DNA from: Clitopilus passeckerianus | Taxonomy: Eukaryota > Basidiomycota > Agaricomycetes > Agaricales > Entolomataceae | Direction: 5' to 3' | DNA length: 64,000 nucleotides | Assembly (NCBI GenBank): GCA_944990035.1 | Contig: CALYLX010000072.1 | Span: 186,001 to 250,000 of the forward strand | Shown here: positions 1 through 10,610 of the stretch, in pieces | Layout: the number at the start of each line of letters is the position of its first letter | How positions within the stretch are numbered: the first letter of the stretch is position 1 | Notes under the pieces: model-generated | The model's input: the letters and a program-made list of their open reading frames with translations, nothing else | The model's database searches: none | Told to the model about the DNA's origin: nothing | Translations under genes and position numbers: made by a program

Positions 1-758
1 CATAATGAACCGCTCAAGAAACCCAGCCCGAAGACGACCAGTTTTAGTAAGAATTCAGTCTAATTAAATTGGTATATCATGTTTGGTTCCGAGAGTTTTG
101 TCACTTCGGAAGGTGGGAGGATGGCTTGTGGACAGATTTCGAACTTAGTTTGGTGCCAGAGCATATAGTTGGCTATCACTACTGGCGTCGGGTGTTGTTT
201 CTGTCGGGAATTGTGTCAAAGAAACCTGTTATACCTGTTTCAGGCGGGTTTCTATGGTAAAAAGGCAGGTTTTCTTGCCTTTTTCTTAGGGAAACATGTG
301 CCGGAAGGGTATAACAGGTTTCTTTGGCCGGTTTCCCAAGGTTTTCCGTTGGAAGTAGATTCTGGCGCCAGAAGTGTATGCGGAACACGATTTCAGATCT
401 GGAGATCGTTTGAAGTATACATTGATTTCCTTCAGGTCTTGAGTCACATCAAGTCGAACTAAGAGAGATAGTAAGCAATGTACGAACTTTCAATTCCAGA
501 AATCATGGTCCTCTAAATGCATTAGAGTGTGGCCAACGGCGAGGCAGAGATTCTCCTCCGGGGATCGCTTGTTGCTACTGGAGGCCCACTGCCACCATCA
601 CAGCTGAACTCAAATCTAAGAATATCTTTTACGTTCCTGAGCTTGGAGGGGACTGATAAACGCTGATAAACATCGGATCGCCCGCAAAGTGACCCTGGGT
701 CTGGTATATGTAGAGGTTTGTTCACAACAAATGAACTCTCAGGATACCCACGTTTGCA
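1..758. other. intergenic, no gene recognised
   Basis: I see no protein with recognisable family features here. Short open frames exist on both strands but none has a plausible splice structure or motif. The one clear structure is the foldback hairpin listed at 217-326. Confidence 0.5.
217..326. repeat. foldback hairpin (nested inverted repeat)
   Basis: Positions 217-235 and 308-326 are a perfect 19-base inverted repeat (left arm CAAAGAAACCTGTTATACC). Inside it, 259-267 (AAAAAGGCA) and 276-284 (TGCCTTTTT) form a second perfect stem with an 8-base loop, and 236-241 can pair with 291-296. The whole can fold into one long bulged hairpin of about 110 bases. It could be a tiny foldback or MITE-like element, or the remnant of a palindromic insertion. 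No target-site duplication was established and no second copy was seen in this window. Confidence 0.7.
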
Positions 759-1560
759 ATGCCAATTCCCAGAGAAAACCGGCACCCAGCGATCACCACC
801 CTTGTCGTGCTCTATACGCTCCTGATTCTCCCGCTGGTCGTAGTGTACGTCGTCTTCGTACTTGGTGCCTACCTCCTGGTAGGTGTCACGACGCTACCTT
901 GAACCCTGACATATTACTCGTCAAACCGGGGTCTTCTGTCGAAGGGTAGAAAACTCACAAGAGGATACGCGGAGACGATAGAAGCTCGGAATCGCAATGT
1001 CAATGCCTTGTTGCGATCGATAAGAAGGCAGGGGCCATTCTCGTCGACTGTCAAGTTCTACCCACACAAAACCGAGAGATTCTTCTGCTGCATCCCTTTT
1101 GTCGGATCCTACTTGAGCACTATATACCGATACCCGATGCTCTCCGAACTCTTCACGAGGCTGGAGGACTCCGGCTGGCGAAGAGAAGCCGTATACGACC
1201 TATTCATATCAATTGCAACGAACACAGAGATGACTGACGAGTTGAGGAAAGTCGCAAAGAGCTTGTAAAAGGGCCATCCCTGGTTTGACACTAAACGGGT
1301 TGGTTCCGCCGTTGAATTTGTTATGGAGCTGGTTAGAAGCACCGCCAAAGATGTTGACCGCGGGAAGGAGGCGTGTAGTTGATGTCGATTTCAAAGGAGA
1401 CACCAAGTGGATATTGGCGAGGGCCGCTGTTATTCGTCCAAAAGATACGAAGACCTTACGGGCGCTTTCCAGGTTGGACAAGGCGTTAGGGATGTGGAAG
1501 TTCGTGGAGAAAGAAGAGGACCTGAAAGAAGAGGGATGGTGGCAATACATCGTGCTGTAG
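759..1560 (+). pseudogene. disrupted copy of the GWWQYVVL orphan membrane family (copy 1)
   Basis: The reading frame opens with MPIPRENRHP, followed by a hydrophobic stretch, exactly as in the intact copy at 10611-11453. It is broken by a TGA where the intact copy has the Arg of LPRTL (CGA to TGA). The frame then continues through SELFTRLEDSGWRREAVYDL and is lost after a stop near 1268. The conserved end resumes in another frame at about 1285-1560, with VDFKGDTKWIL and WWQYIVL. Nonsense and frameshift together make this a pseudogene. The function of the family is unknown. Confidence 0.8.
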
Positions 1561-1847
1561 ATCATCGTCGGCGGCCTTTTGGTGAACTGTTGATGTATGC
1601 ATTCCAAAAGCACGGAGTTAACTACTTGCTAGACCATTCTGCGCCTCCAAACGAGAAGGCTACTGGGCAGGCATCGTACATTCTCCGTAGTGAGGAACCT
1701 CGACGAACGGGCCTGGAACGTGAAAGTTTGTTAAAAGTTTGTGAAGACCAAGGCGGCCTATGTAAAGGTTGAGAGACGTTTTCGTTTGGCAAGCCAGGAG
1801 CCGACAAGCCGCAAAAGGAATCGCGTTTAATTGTCTGTCCTGGCATC

Positions 1848-1869
1848 ACCTGCCCTGAACACACACGTG
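1848..1869 (-). promoter_or_regulatory. CACGTG plus (T)TCAGGGCAGGT composite motif
   Basis: On the minus strand, CACGTG is followed after a few bases by TTCAGGGCAGGT. This is the copy-A counterpart of the motif at 6664-6686, about 0.7 kb upstream of the GH17 gene. It is a one-base variant of a word repeated around the window. A regulatory role is inferred from recurrence only. Confidence 0.3.
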
Positions 1870-2580
1870 CAGTATTGATCTTTGACCAGCGCTGAGCTCT
1901 CAATGCCAATGGCAATTGAGATTGACCATAGCCATGTAACGAAACAACTCGGCATGTGGCGAAATCAAGTGCTGTTTGAAGTATGACTCTCAGTGGGCTC
2001 CATCGAATGCCGGCAAACGCGGCCAATAAATCTCATCATAAACATCAGGATCATGATTTCATTCTTTTACTCCTCTTCGGACAGTGCAGCTACTTCTCGA
2101 TTAACCCGACCACCCTGGTCCGCCTAAAGATATGATGCAACAATGGGTAGATCATCAAGGCTAGCCTCACACCAGATCTAATCACTCCTCACAAAATGGA
2201 GAGAACTAGGACTCGGCCTGAGCTCTCACCTCCGCGGGACGTCAACAGACGAATACCTCAACCGCCAAGAAGCAGCGAGATCATCCAACATTACCAATAT
2301 TGCTGATTTTACACCCCCGGCCTCTCCGAATCCAGCCTCTAGCTGGAGCATGCACATGGTTACTACAGAAGCTCAATGCGGCTTTCCCTGCTATCTCATC
2401 ATTGGGGGCTACGCATCTCTGATCTATGGTGATCTCATCCTAGAAGCACGTATGCTCCCAAGTATCTTGACATTATTATGCCTGTGCTCGACGGAACCAC
2501 AAGGAAACCGGGAACGTATAAGAACTCTTCGATTTCGGTAGAATGTACCTCCACCACGATTTTGTGGAATCATCGGTTCA

Positions 2581-3815
2581 ATGCAGTTCCGTACAGCCCT
2601 CATCACCGCTCTGGGGTTCGCTTTGCCCGCTTTGGCAAAGACCTACTTCAAAGGTCTCTCTGTCTCCAACAGCATTGGCAATACTGCGACATATACCTGC
2701 AGAACACAAGGCCAGGTTAGCTCGGCCCCTTCCCCACCCCTCCTGCCTAATAAGTGACCTAACACTGTTACATTCTCCAGTGGGACAAACTCTTCGCAGA
2801 TGCCAAAGCAAGTGGCATCGGTACGGTCCGACTCACCGGCTTCGACTGTAACGCCCTCGACTTGGCCTCCTCCTCTGCCGCCGCCCACGGCATGACCATC
2901 TTGGCTGGTATCTACATTACTGTGCGTGGATTACCCTCCCTCCTCTCTCCTTCCCAACTTCCAAAACTAACTCGCTCTCGCAATACAGGGTACAGTCGCA
3001 CAGAGTCTTACTTCAATCAAGTACGCCACCTCTTAGCTCTCGTTTAATTTTAAGCGGTCGGATACTCACCAACCCAACTCACCAGCAACGATGTCCAGAC
3101 CTTCCGCGCTGCATACAAGAAATATGGCGCAGGACGATATGTCGGCCTGACGGTCGGCAACGAAGCGCAAGACTCAGTTGGGAACATCATGGCAAAGGTT
3201 TACGACGTCCGAGGTTCGTAGCCATATTCCATTCCCAACCCAATGCGATCACATGAATTTGAATATCACACCCTATCTAACATAAATCGAACGCTACTTT
3301 AGGCTACCTCGGTTCAGTTGGAGTGAAAACACCAGTGTCGACAGTCCACACCTGGGTCGCAATCCGTGACAACCCAGCTCTTTGCGGCGCTGACTTCGTA
3401 GGTGCAAATGCTCAGTACGTCATTGCTTCCCTCGTCCCTCCTCCTTTTGCTAACCGAGAGCCGTTATTCTACCAGCGCATTCTACGACGGCGGGCGCACC
3501 GCCTCCCAAGCCGGCGACTTCGTCTTCAAAACCGTCGTTCCCGCGCTCAAAGCCGCCTGCCCAGGCAAAACCATACGCATCACCGAAACGGGGTGGCCCT
3601 CCCGTGGGGGAAAGAACGGCGCGGCAGTCCCCTCCCTTGCAAACGAGAAAACGGCATTGTCGAAGATAAACTGCGCGTGCAAAAGTGATACGAGCGTATT
3701 GGTGTATGCGTTCGAGTATGGCGATATGCTTTGGAAGGCGAATGATAACGAGAGGAGTTTTGGGATTTTCGGGAAGGGCTTTAATTTGAATGGGGATGTT
3801 TTTGCAGCTTGTTAG
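2581..3815 (+). CDS. secreted GH17 glucan endo-1,3-beta-glucosidase (copy A)
   Basis: The protein should hydrolyse beta-1,3-glucan, acting at the cell wall or outside the cell. Six exons can be read. Exon 1 (2581-2715) encodes a signal peptide (MQFRTALITALGFALPALA), then KTYFKGLSVSNS; the next exon begins at 2781. The GH17 signatures are present: the acid/base Glu lies in LTVGNEAQDS and the nucleophile Glu in ITETGWPSRGG. The C-terminal part (SVLVYAFEYGD, then SFGIFGKGFNLNGD) ends at a TAG at 3813-3815. The length of about 310 residues is normal for the family. It is tail-to-tail with a close paralogue at 4690-5936. The start is chosen because it gives a clean signal peptide and matches the paralogue. 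Confidence 0.9.
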
Positions 3816-3879
3816 ATGGATTAGTGGTGCGATTGTTCAGATTATTGTTATTTGTAACTTACAATGTGTAGGTAGATAT

Positions 3880-4030
3880 CGAACTAGAAAGCCCAGTAGT
3901 AGACCATAACGTGTAGCCCATTAAAATCCAACATCGATACCCCTTTCCAATAGATCCAGCCCCCTCAAGGCTATTGCAAACGTTGCCATAGTCACGACAC
4001 CTTCTTCTCCCTCAGAATCCGGCGGAACGT
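3880..4030 (-). pseudogene. fragment resembling the 3' end of the gene at 6834-7934
   Basis: This stretch can be aligned with about 6832-6960, the last part of the Ser-rich protein gene, in the same orientation. Shared landmarks include the words around the stop codon (TAGACCATA.C.TG.AGCCCA), CCCCTTTCCA.. against CCCCTTCCCA.., and the acidic PDSEEE-coding stretch ending in TCCGGCGGA. Only the extreme 3' end is present and the frame is not kept. It lies just downstream of GH17 copy A, so it probably marks a boundary of an old rearrangement. Confidence 0.65.
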
Positions 4031-4689
4031 ACTTGGTGCTGGAGCAGATGCAACGAGTTCGCCTTTCACTCACTGACCTTCAAGGTGAATAACGTTGTTC
4101 TTGTATACTTCAGCGATGACATCAGCGCTTGACGACGCACTGACTGTTGGTGCGTTTCAGCAAGAAGGAAGGCTATCACCTCAGAGCCAGGCCGGTGTTA
4201 ACACGGCAGTCGGACCCAATACTTGAACCTTTCTGTAGGGCGGTTTACAGAGAGTATATGTCCAACGGTATCTTCGCCTATCGAATCCCCCAAGGAGTCG
4301 GAGCCGAAGCCAGCAATAAACTTGCTCACATCCAGTATAATCCTCTGGAGTATCCAATGCGGATTCAATGCGGATTGTTCTTGGGCACCACTGACTCGCT
4401 GAAGGCTGAGCTCCAGGTCCTGGGGAAGAGCCAAGCGACCGTGAAAGGTTTCGATCGTGTCTGATTCTCAGGTCCTTTGTCTTCTTCCGGCTAAGCGAGT
4501 TGTAAGGCCTGTCTATACCGGGCGTTTCTGAGCCTGCAAGTTGAGATTAGAAGCACTGTGTCCGTATATCAAGATTTTGGATATTCATATTCAAACGATT
4601 GGGAGTCCTATAGATAATTCACCAATAAAGATAGTTACAACATCTTATCATCCTTCCTTGGACAACCTATCTCCTGTCCCTCTAACAAC
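4031..4689. other. spacer between the two GH17 genes, no gene recognised
   Basis: An open frame of 105 codons at 4147-4464 has no recognisable motif and no paralogue in the window. I do not support it as a gene. The rest presumably holds the 3' untranslated regions of the two converging GH17 genes. Confidence 0.4.
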
Positions 4690-5936
4690 CTAACAAGGTG
4701 CAAACACATCCCCATTCAAATTAAACTTGCCAAAGATGCCGAAACTTCTCTCATTATCATTTCCCTTCCAATTCTGATCGTCATATTCAAACGCGTACAC
4801 CAACACGCTCGTATCATCCCTGCACGCGCAATTGATATTCAGGAGTGCGTTCTTCTCGTCAGCAAGAGAGGCCACTGCGACGCCGTTACTGCCGCCACGA
4901 GAAGGCCAGCCAGTTTCGGTGATGCGCACGGTTTTGCCTGGGCAGGCGGCTTTGAGCGCGGGAACGACGGTTTTGAAGACGAAATCGCCAGCTTGGCCGG
5001 AGGTACGACCGCCATCGTAGAATGCACTAGTAGGTAGAAGAAAAGGAGAAGCAAAGGAAAGAGAGGTAGTTAGTAAGGGAACAAGGAAGGACGACAGAGG
5101 GGGAAACCACGTACTGAGCATTCGCGCCTACGAAGTCAGCGCCGCAGAGAGCTGGGTTGTCACGGATTGCGACCCATGTGTGTACTGTCGACACGGGAGT
5201 TGTCACACCAACTGAACCGAGGTAGCCTAGAATATTCGATTCGTTAGTCAAATTCATGCAGTTGCTGAGGTACTCAGCCGATCGGCTTGAATTGAAACAG
5301 AACCAACCTCGGACGTCGTACACCTTTGCCATGATGTTCCCAACCGAGTCCTGCACCTCGTTGCCAACTGTGAGGCCAACATATCGTCCCGCGCCATATT
5401 TCGCATACGCGGCACGGAAGGTCTGGACGTCGTTACTGGTGAGTTGGTAAGTTTCCGATCGCTTAGATCGGCCGTGAAATAAACGAGAGGGACGAAACCT
5501 ACTTGATCGAAGTAAGACTTTGTGCCACTGTACCCTGGGTTGCGAGAATGAGTTGAGAATGAGTTAGTTACGAAGTTGGGAAGGAGAGAGGGTAAGCCAC
5601 GCACCGTAATGTAGATACCAGCCAAGATGGTCATGCCGTTGGCAGCGGCAGCGGAGGAGGCGAGGTCTAGGGCGTTACAGTCGAAGCCGGTGATTCGGAC
5701 CGTACCAAAACCACTCCCTTTGGCGTCTGCGAAGAGTTGGTTCCACTGCGCGCATTATTAGCCTTAGATGAGAAAAGAGGATTTGAGGGATTCATGCTAA
5801 CCTGAGCTTGACTCCTACAGGTATACGAGCCAGTTCCACCCACACTGTTAGAAACTGCGAGACCCTTGAAGTTGGTCTTTGCCAAAGTGGGCAGGGCGAA
5901 AGCCAAAGCCGCGAGGAGTGCTGTACGGAACTGCAT
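4690..5936 (-). CDS. secreted GH17 glucan endo-1,3-beta-glucosidase (copy B)
   Basis: This is a close paralogue of the GH17 gene at 2581-3815, on the opposite strand, with the same exon pattern. Exon 1 starts at 5936 with a signal peptide (MQFRTALLAALAFALPTLA). The catalytic Glu regions are retained: a GNE block and ITETGWPSRGG. The C-terminus reads SFGIFGKFNLNGDVFAPC and ends at 4690. I saw no disruption, so both copies look functional. The longer open frame that begins at 6041 was not used, because its first 35 residues would hide the signal peptide. Role: extracellular or wall beta-1,3-glucan hydrolysis. Confidence 0.9.
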
Positions 5937-6663
5937 GAGACTCTGAGTCAAGATGTTCCAACCAAGTCGTAGTGCCGTCCCATTCTCAAAATCGAGAGCG
6001 CTCTTATACCTTCCCGATCTCCTCAAGCTATCCTTGAGCACATGGTTATCAATGTTAAGATACTTGTGAGCATGTGCGTCGTTCGGATGAGATCACTCTC
6101 GATCAGAGATGCGTAGTCCTCGATGATGAGATAGCAACGGGAAGGTACGTTGAGCATTTAACTTCTGCAGTAACCATGTGCACCAGTGCAGCCATCGGGA
6201 GAGCTCGACACCAAATTCTACCACCTTCCGACCGGCGGGGTGAATAAAATTAGCAGCGTCAGTGATGTTGGATGATCTCACTGCTTCTTCACTGCTGAGG
6301 TATTCGTCAGGTGACATTCCATGTGAGGCGAGAACTCAGGTTGAGTTTTGGTTCTTTCCATTCTTCAAGTAGTTTTTAGATCTAGGCGGGGTGATCTGGC
6401 CATTGCTGCATCACATCTGCAGACGGACCGGGGTGGCTGGGTTAATCGAGAAGCAGTTGCTCAGAGCGCTGTCCGACGGAGAGTAAGAAAGTGCGAAGGC
6501 CCATGGGATGAATGACCGTGTAGCTCGGGATATCTTTTTAATGAGACAAATGTAGTACCAAGGTCGCCGTACGAGCTGCGCCTCTCCGTACGCCATTCAA
6601 CCTTCCAGTTTGTGGTCAACTTGAGGGCTCAGTTCGGCCCGATGCCGACCATTCCGTTAGTCG

Positions 6664-6686
6664 CACGTGCAGGGTTTAGGGCAGGT
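6664..6686 (+). promoter_or_regulatory. CACGTG plus TTTAGGGCAGGT composite motif
   Basis: CACGTG at 6664-6669 is followed five bases later by TTTAGGGCAGGT at 6675-6686. The same composite, or its 12-base half, recurs elsewhere in this window. A regulatory role is an inference from recurrence. Confidence 0.35.
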
Positions 6687-6833
6687 CTTCGAGCCCCAAG
6701 CAGATTCAAGCTTCTGGATTAAGTCAAATCTTTGTCCACGTATTTAAGGAGTTGAATTCTCGGTATTGTTGGATTACGTATAGATTATGAAGGTAGGGAT
6801 GTATATAGAATGATGATGTCGAAATAGAAGAGC

Positions 6834-7934
6834 CTAGACCATAGCATGCAGCCCAACACCAACACCCCTTCCCACCAAATCCAGCTCCCTCATCGCCATT
6901 GAGAACACCGTTTCAGTCATCACATCCTCCTCTTCTTCAGAGTCCGGCGGAGTTGGTATCCCAGTGTCAGTGGATTGGCCAAACCCAAATGCAGAACCGC
7001 GATATCCGAAACCGAGCATATCTTCAAGCGCGTCTGCAACAGTCGCGGTCCCCGCTGGACCCTTCTCTCCAAGCCCCGCATCACTCACGTTCGCACACCT
7101 CGTTCGCCGATGGGAGCCTAGACGAGAGTGAGCATCTCGAGTGTGCTGTCCAGCTGCCACGGTGGTAGGCAAAGGGAAGATGGGCAGTAGAAGTGGCGGC
7201 AGATCGATTATAGGAGACAACTCTTCAGGTAAGGATTGTGGATCTAACCTCGGTTTAGGCGGTGGATTAAGGTTGGTCTGCCGATAGACTTGGTTCGGGG
7301 TGTGCTCGTCCTCGGAGGATGATAATGACGAAGAGTTGAGGTCTATGAGAGTTAACCTTGATCTCGAAGTGGATCCTGGCCCTGTTCCACAGGAAGCAGC
7401 TGCAGCGAGAACGGTTTGTTTCTCATGTCCAAACGACCGCCCAGTAGTGACCTGGCCATTCCTTGTCTTCTTGGGTTTCCGAACCTGGCCACGACCCCTA
7501 TTATGCACCGACATGTCCTGCTCGGTACGAGCATCAACTTGTTCAGCCTCAGATTCATATCCCAGGTCTAGGTACAGTTCTTCAGCGCCAGTATCAACGT
7601 CGGAAAGCATGTGTGCTTGCATAGGTTTAGGCGTTTCTTCCAGGTCGTCACGGTCTTCGAGGTTCAAGAAGGACAGCCGCACACTAGCACCAGAAAGCTG
7701 ATCATCATCTCCTCGTTCGCCAAGCCCAGACTTGGGTGTAGCAGGGCGTGAGTAATCATAGTCCGTTTGGGAATCCGAGGAGCTCAGGTCCCGGCGCCAA
7801 CTAAATTGGGATCTTGAGGAGGATGTCGACCTTGATGTAGAGGAGTCCGAACATGAGGAAGAACCAGAAGCTGAGCTTGTTAAAGCCAGAGAATGAGAGA
7901 GCGCCAGCGCTGTTGGGAGGGTTCGAAAAGACAT
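6834..7934 (-). CDS. Ser-rich low-complexity protein of unknown function
   Basis: A single uninterrupted frame of 366 codons. The N-terminus is Ser-rich (SSASGSSSCSDSSTSRSTSS, then SSSRSQ). The middle holds acidic and basic low-complexity stretches, including GRGQVRKPKKTRNGQ, and the C-terminal third has a PPDSEEEEDVMTETVFSMAM block. No catalytic domain, membrane segment or signal peptide is evident; it is probably largely disordered and possibly nuclear. A decayed copy of its 3' end lies at 3880-4030. I cannot assign a function. Confidence 0.65.
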   Translation of the reverse strand: MSFRTLPTALALSHSLALTSSASGSSSCSDSSTSRSTSSSRSQFSWRRDLSSSDSQTDYDYSRPATPKSGLGERGDDDQLSGASVRLSFLNLEDRDDLEETPKPMQAHMLSDVDTGAEELYLDLGYESEAEQVDARTEQDMSVHNRGRGQVRKPKKTRNGQVTTGRSFGHEKQTVLAAAASCGTGPGSTSRSRLTLIDLNSSSLSSSEDEHTPNQVYRQTNLNPPPKPRLDPQSLPEELSPIIDLPPLLLPIFPLPTTVAAGQHTRDAHSRLGSHRRTRCANVSDAGLGEKGPAGTATVADALEDMLGFGYRGSAFGFGQSTDTGIPTPPDSEEEEDVMTETVFSMAMRELDLVGRGVGVGLHAMV

Positions 7935-9486
7935 GATACTGGTGCTGGGAAGGGAGGCTCGCTCAGCGAGTGTAACCCTAATGGCTGGTTGAGGAAAGAA
8001 ATGAGTTACGGTGGCTGCCAGAAAGGAATTTATGTAACCCCGGTCGATATCCCCTTTAATTCCGGTAACTTAGTCCAATTTGGTGGGCCTCGACAAGAAA
8101 GTGAGGGTTCGATCCTGGCTGGGTGCGATTAATTTGGAATTTTCAGTGATTGACACATACAACGAGCTCATGAGGCAAACACATTCGAATCCATAGCGCC
8201 ATAGCCCTGGCTTCGCGATGGCAGCCCCAACACAAGAAGCAAGAACACCGATGAGGACAAGGGATTAGTCCAGAATTGGCTGGAAGTGTAAATCTATAAC
8301 GATCTAATTCATGACAAAGTATCCGACCTCCCCTGGCGTATTGAAGCAAGGAATAGAATCACCAACTGCCTCGATTTTCGATATCACCGAAGTCAGGGTC
8401 ATGCCTCACAGAAAAGATCGAGGTGATCCTGATTCCAAACTGCGTCGAGCATCCTGCGCGAGGCAGGGTTGATTGTGTCGTTGTAAGCTCCTGACGTTCA
8501 ATTTATGACTGGAGAGAAGCAGGCTACAGATGGAGGTCCACCTTCCAGTCGGTATCTGAATCTCACATCTCATTCCTCATCAATCGCTTTATGGAAAGAC
8601 GTTGCCGAATCCGCTGGTAACACCTATAGAGAAAGATATTTTCCAGTCCTCAACGATATCATGCTCTACTCCCACATGAAGGCTGTCATGTAAGGTTTAG
8701 ACCCTGTAACATTGCAATTCACCCCATTGTCTGAAGCACTGACGGCGCCTATGGTGATGGTATTTCGTGGTCAGCTGAGTTTCCAAAGGAGGCGCAAATG
8801 TACAGTTGGGATACACCGACGACGGGGTGGTTAACAAGATGAAATCGAAGACGAAGAGAACGAGCCATCAATGATCTAGAAGAGAAGGCACTGGCAGCAG
8901 TCCATGGCGGTGCCACATGCTCAGAAGCTCCTAACCAGCCCGGTCAGCAGGTGTCGCCGAATACAAATGTTTAGGCGCCTCCCAATACACAATCGCCCTC
9001 TGGCACGACCTCCTCTCGGTCCTTTCACCGGGTTTTGACGCCAGTTTGAGGTGATAAGTATGAACGATGGACAAATCGAGCGTCATTGATGGGATGGAGA
9101 AGGACGAACTTCAGTACAACCTTACGACCATTCTCAAAGCTGTCAACGTCCAACGTGAGAGTAGACGGTGTTAGAGACTCCCTTACGATAGGTCAACTTG
9201 AAAATGTTTTACTATACCATCCTGTCGAAGAGAGAAAGCTAGAGCCTTCTCAAAAAGTCGCCGGGGCGGCCCCGACGACGTCCGCATCCTCAACATGAGG
9301 GCTGTCGCGGACCTTGAAAGAAAAATGAGCCACTCCGTGAACGACACGGTAAGCAATTCGCGTCTGTGGGTGAAGCTAGACTCGAACTTGTATCTCAGAG
9401 TTGGCTGGCGAGCACGTCGTTCAGTCAAGTTAGATGATTAGTTTAGATTCATGTTGCAGTATGGGTAGACAGAAGCGTGAATTCAG
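7935..9486. other. intergenic, possible decayed sequence
   Basis: No intact gene was recognised in about 1.5 kb. Two short translated stretches look vaguely alike (SIALWKDV near 8580 and TIALWHDL near 8990, both plus strand), which may indicate a decayed duplicated gene. Frames are short and broken. A GGTTCGATCC word near 8107 resembles a tRNA B box but does not fold into a tRNA. Confidence 0.35.
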
Positions 9487-10323
9487 TCAATTTCCTCCTG
9501 CCTCAGCGTCAGCTTTTGCCGCGGCCTTCGCCCTCGCCTCATCCTCCTCCTTCTTCAACTCGTCAAAATCCAAGCCAAAGCCTTTCTCATCCAACTTCAT
9601 GCCAAGCTCCAACAACACCGGCTGTGCCCTCTCCCAAAACATCCTCCAATTCTCCAAGTCAAGTACCGCCCTATCCTCTCCCTTAGTCGGCGTCTCCTGC
9701 GTCAACAGGAAAGCATCACAAGTCACCCTCAACGCGCCAAACAAATCAAACACCTCCTTCTGCTCCCTCCTCAACTCATGTCCCTCAGGAACACTCCCCA
9801 AATGAAAACAAATCGCCCTCGTAATCTCCTCCACCGCTTTCCTAGCCCTCCCAATTTCGGAATGCGGCGGGGCAGGGAGAGAGGAAAAGGCGAGGAGGAA
9901 TTGCTCGGCTTCGGAGGGGGAGATGGGGCGGGAGAGGTAGATGACGATTTGGAAGAGGAGGGTGTAGGCGAGGCGGAGGCGGTTGGAGAGGTCTGGGGGG
10001 AGGGTGTAGAGCCAGGGTGCGGAGGCGGTGTTTTCGAGGACGGAGATCCATTTTTCTTGTTCGGCGGAGGGGTTCTGGGAGGAGGAGGAGGAGGGTGGGA
10101 CGGAGCGGGTGGTGTAGATCCTTTGGGGTGAGGAGTATTTTGGCTGTGATAGATGAGTTTAGAGAGTTTAGAGAGTTGGGATGAAACCTACGAAGACAGC
10201 GAATGTCCTTGGAAGTGATGACGTCGTTGTAGTTGTCAGGTTCCTGCTCACTACATGGCTTGTGATTCTCTTCCTCGTCAAAGCAGTGAGGCCACTGGTT
10301 GCTTTCAGAGATGAGCGTAACAT
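9487..10323 (-). CDS. predicted mitochondrially targeted protein of unknown function
   Basis: Two exons join in phase: exon 1 at 10323-10192 (44 codons) and exon 2 at 10143-9487, separated by a 48-base GTAGGT...CAG intron. The product is 262 residues. The N-terminus (MLRSSLKATSGLTALTRKRI) is rich in Arg, Ser and Thr with no acidic residues, a typical mitochondrial presequence. The mature part is mostly helical, with a conserved-looking core (ENTASAPWLYTLPPDLSNRL) and a charged C-terminal tail (ELKKEEDEARAKAAAKADAE) suggestive of a coiled coil. I do not recognise the family. The start is the only ATG that yields the presequence and the in-phase splice. Confidence 0.7.
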
Positions 10324-10610
10324 GTTGGGTGTGTGACTGACGTCAATGGAAACGGTTTGGTGGTTTGCCTGTGTTTGTTCTCACTTCCTCTTGGCATTCC
10401 AAACCCCAACCTCGACCAACATCGATTAGCGCAACAAGCGACCTAAGGAACTGCATGAATAATGTCCCCTGCAACCAGTTTATTCATAGAACTAACCAGC
10501 CCTCCATAAAAAGCGGCCTTGCTGAACACCTAACATCAGCTTGGCATGGTGCCTGAGCATATCTACTTGACGACGACCTTCCTCGTTTACTTCCTAGCTC
10601 CCTCCTCCCA

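Larger units (their letters stand above)
1845..3815 (+). repeat. inverted segmental duplication, left arm (GH17 copy A and upstream DNA)
   Basis: This arm carries the GH17 gene at 2581-3815 and about 730 bases upstream of it. Upstream landmarks recur in the same order and spacing on the opposite strand at about 5937-6690: a CACGTG next to an ACCTGCCC motif (1848-1869 versus 6664-6686), and a decayed stretch near 2240-2460 whose translation resembles the one at 6093-6317 (for example DEYL and RSSNIT). The upstream DNA has diverged more than the gene. Confidence 0.65.
4690..6690 (-). repeat. inverted segmental duplication, right arm (GH17 copy B and upstream DNA)
   Basis: This is the mirror partner of 1845-3815. 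It contains GH17 copy B and about 750 bases of upstream DNA with the same order of landmarks. The right end lies near the CACGTG/TTTAGGGCAGGT motif at 6664-6686. Beyond it the sequence becomes the 3' end of the Ser-rich gene, a fragment of which also sits beside copy A. Confidence 0.6.

Noticed and set aside
4147..4464. 105-codon frame between the GH17 genes
   Set aside because: No motif, no paralogue, and it lies in the probable 3' flank of two converging genes.
8085..8130. tRNA-like B-box word GGTTCGATCC
   Set aside because: The flanking bases do not form a T-stem, and no A box or acceptor stem was found at the right distance.
8505..8693. 62-codon plus-strand frame with a SIALWKDV segment
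   Set aside because: Only weak similarity to a broken stretch near 8990; not enough to claim a gene family or pseudogene.
9778..10131. Gly-rich plus-strand frame
   Set aside because: It is the reverse complement shadow of the Ser/Pro-coding exon of the mitochondrial protein at 9487-10323.
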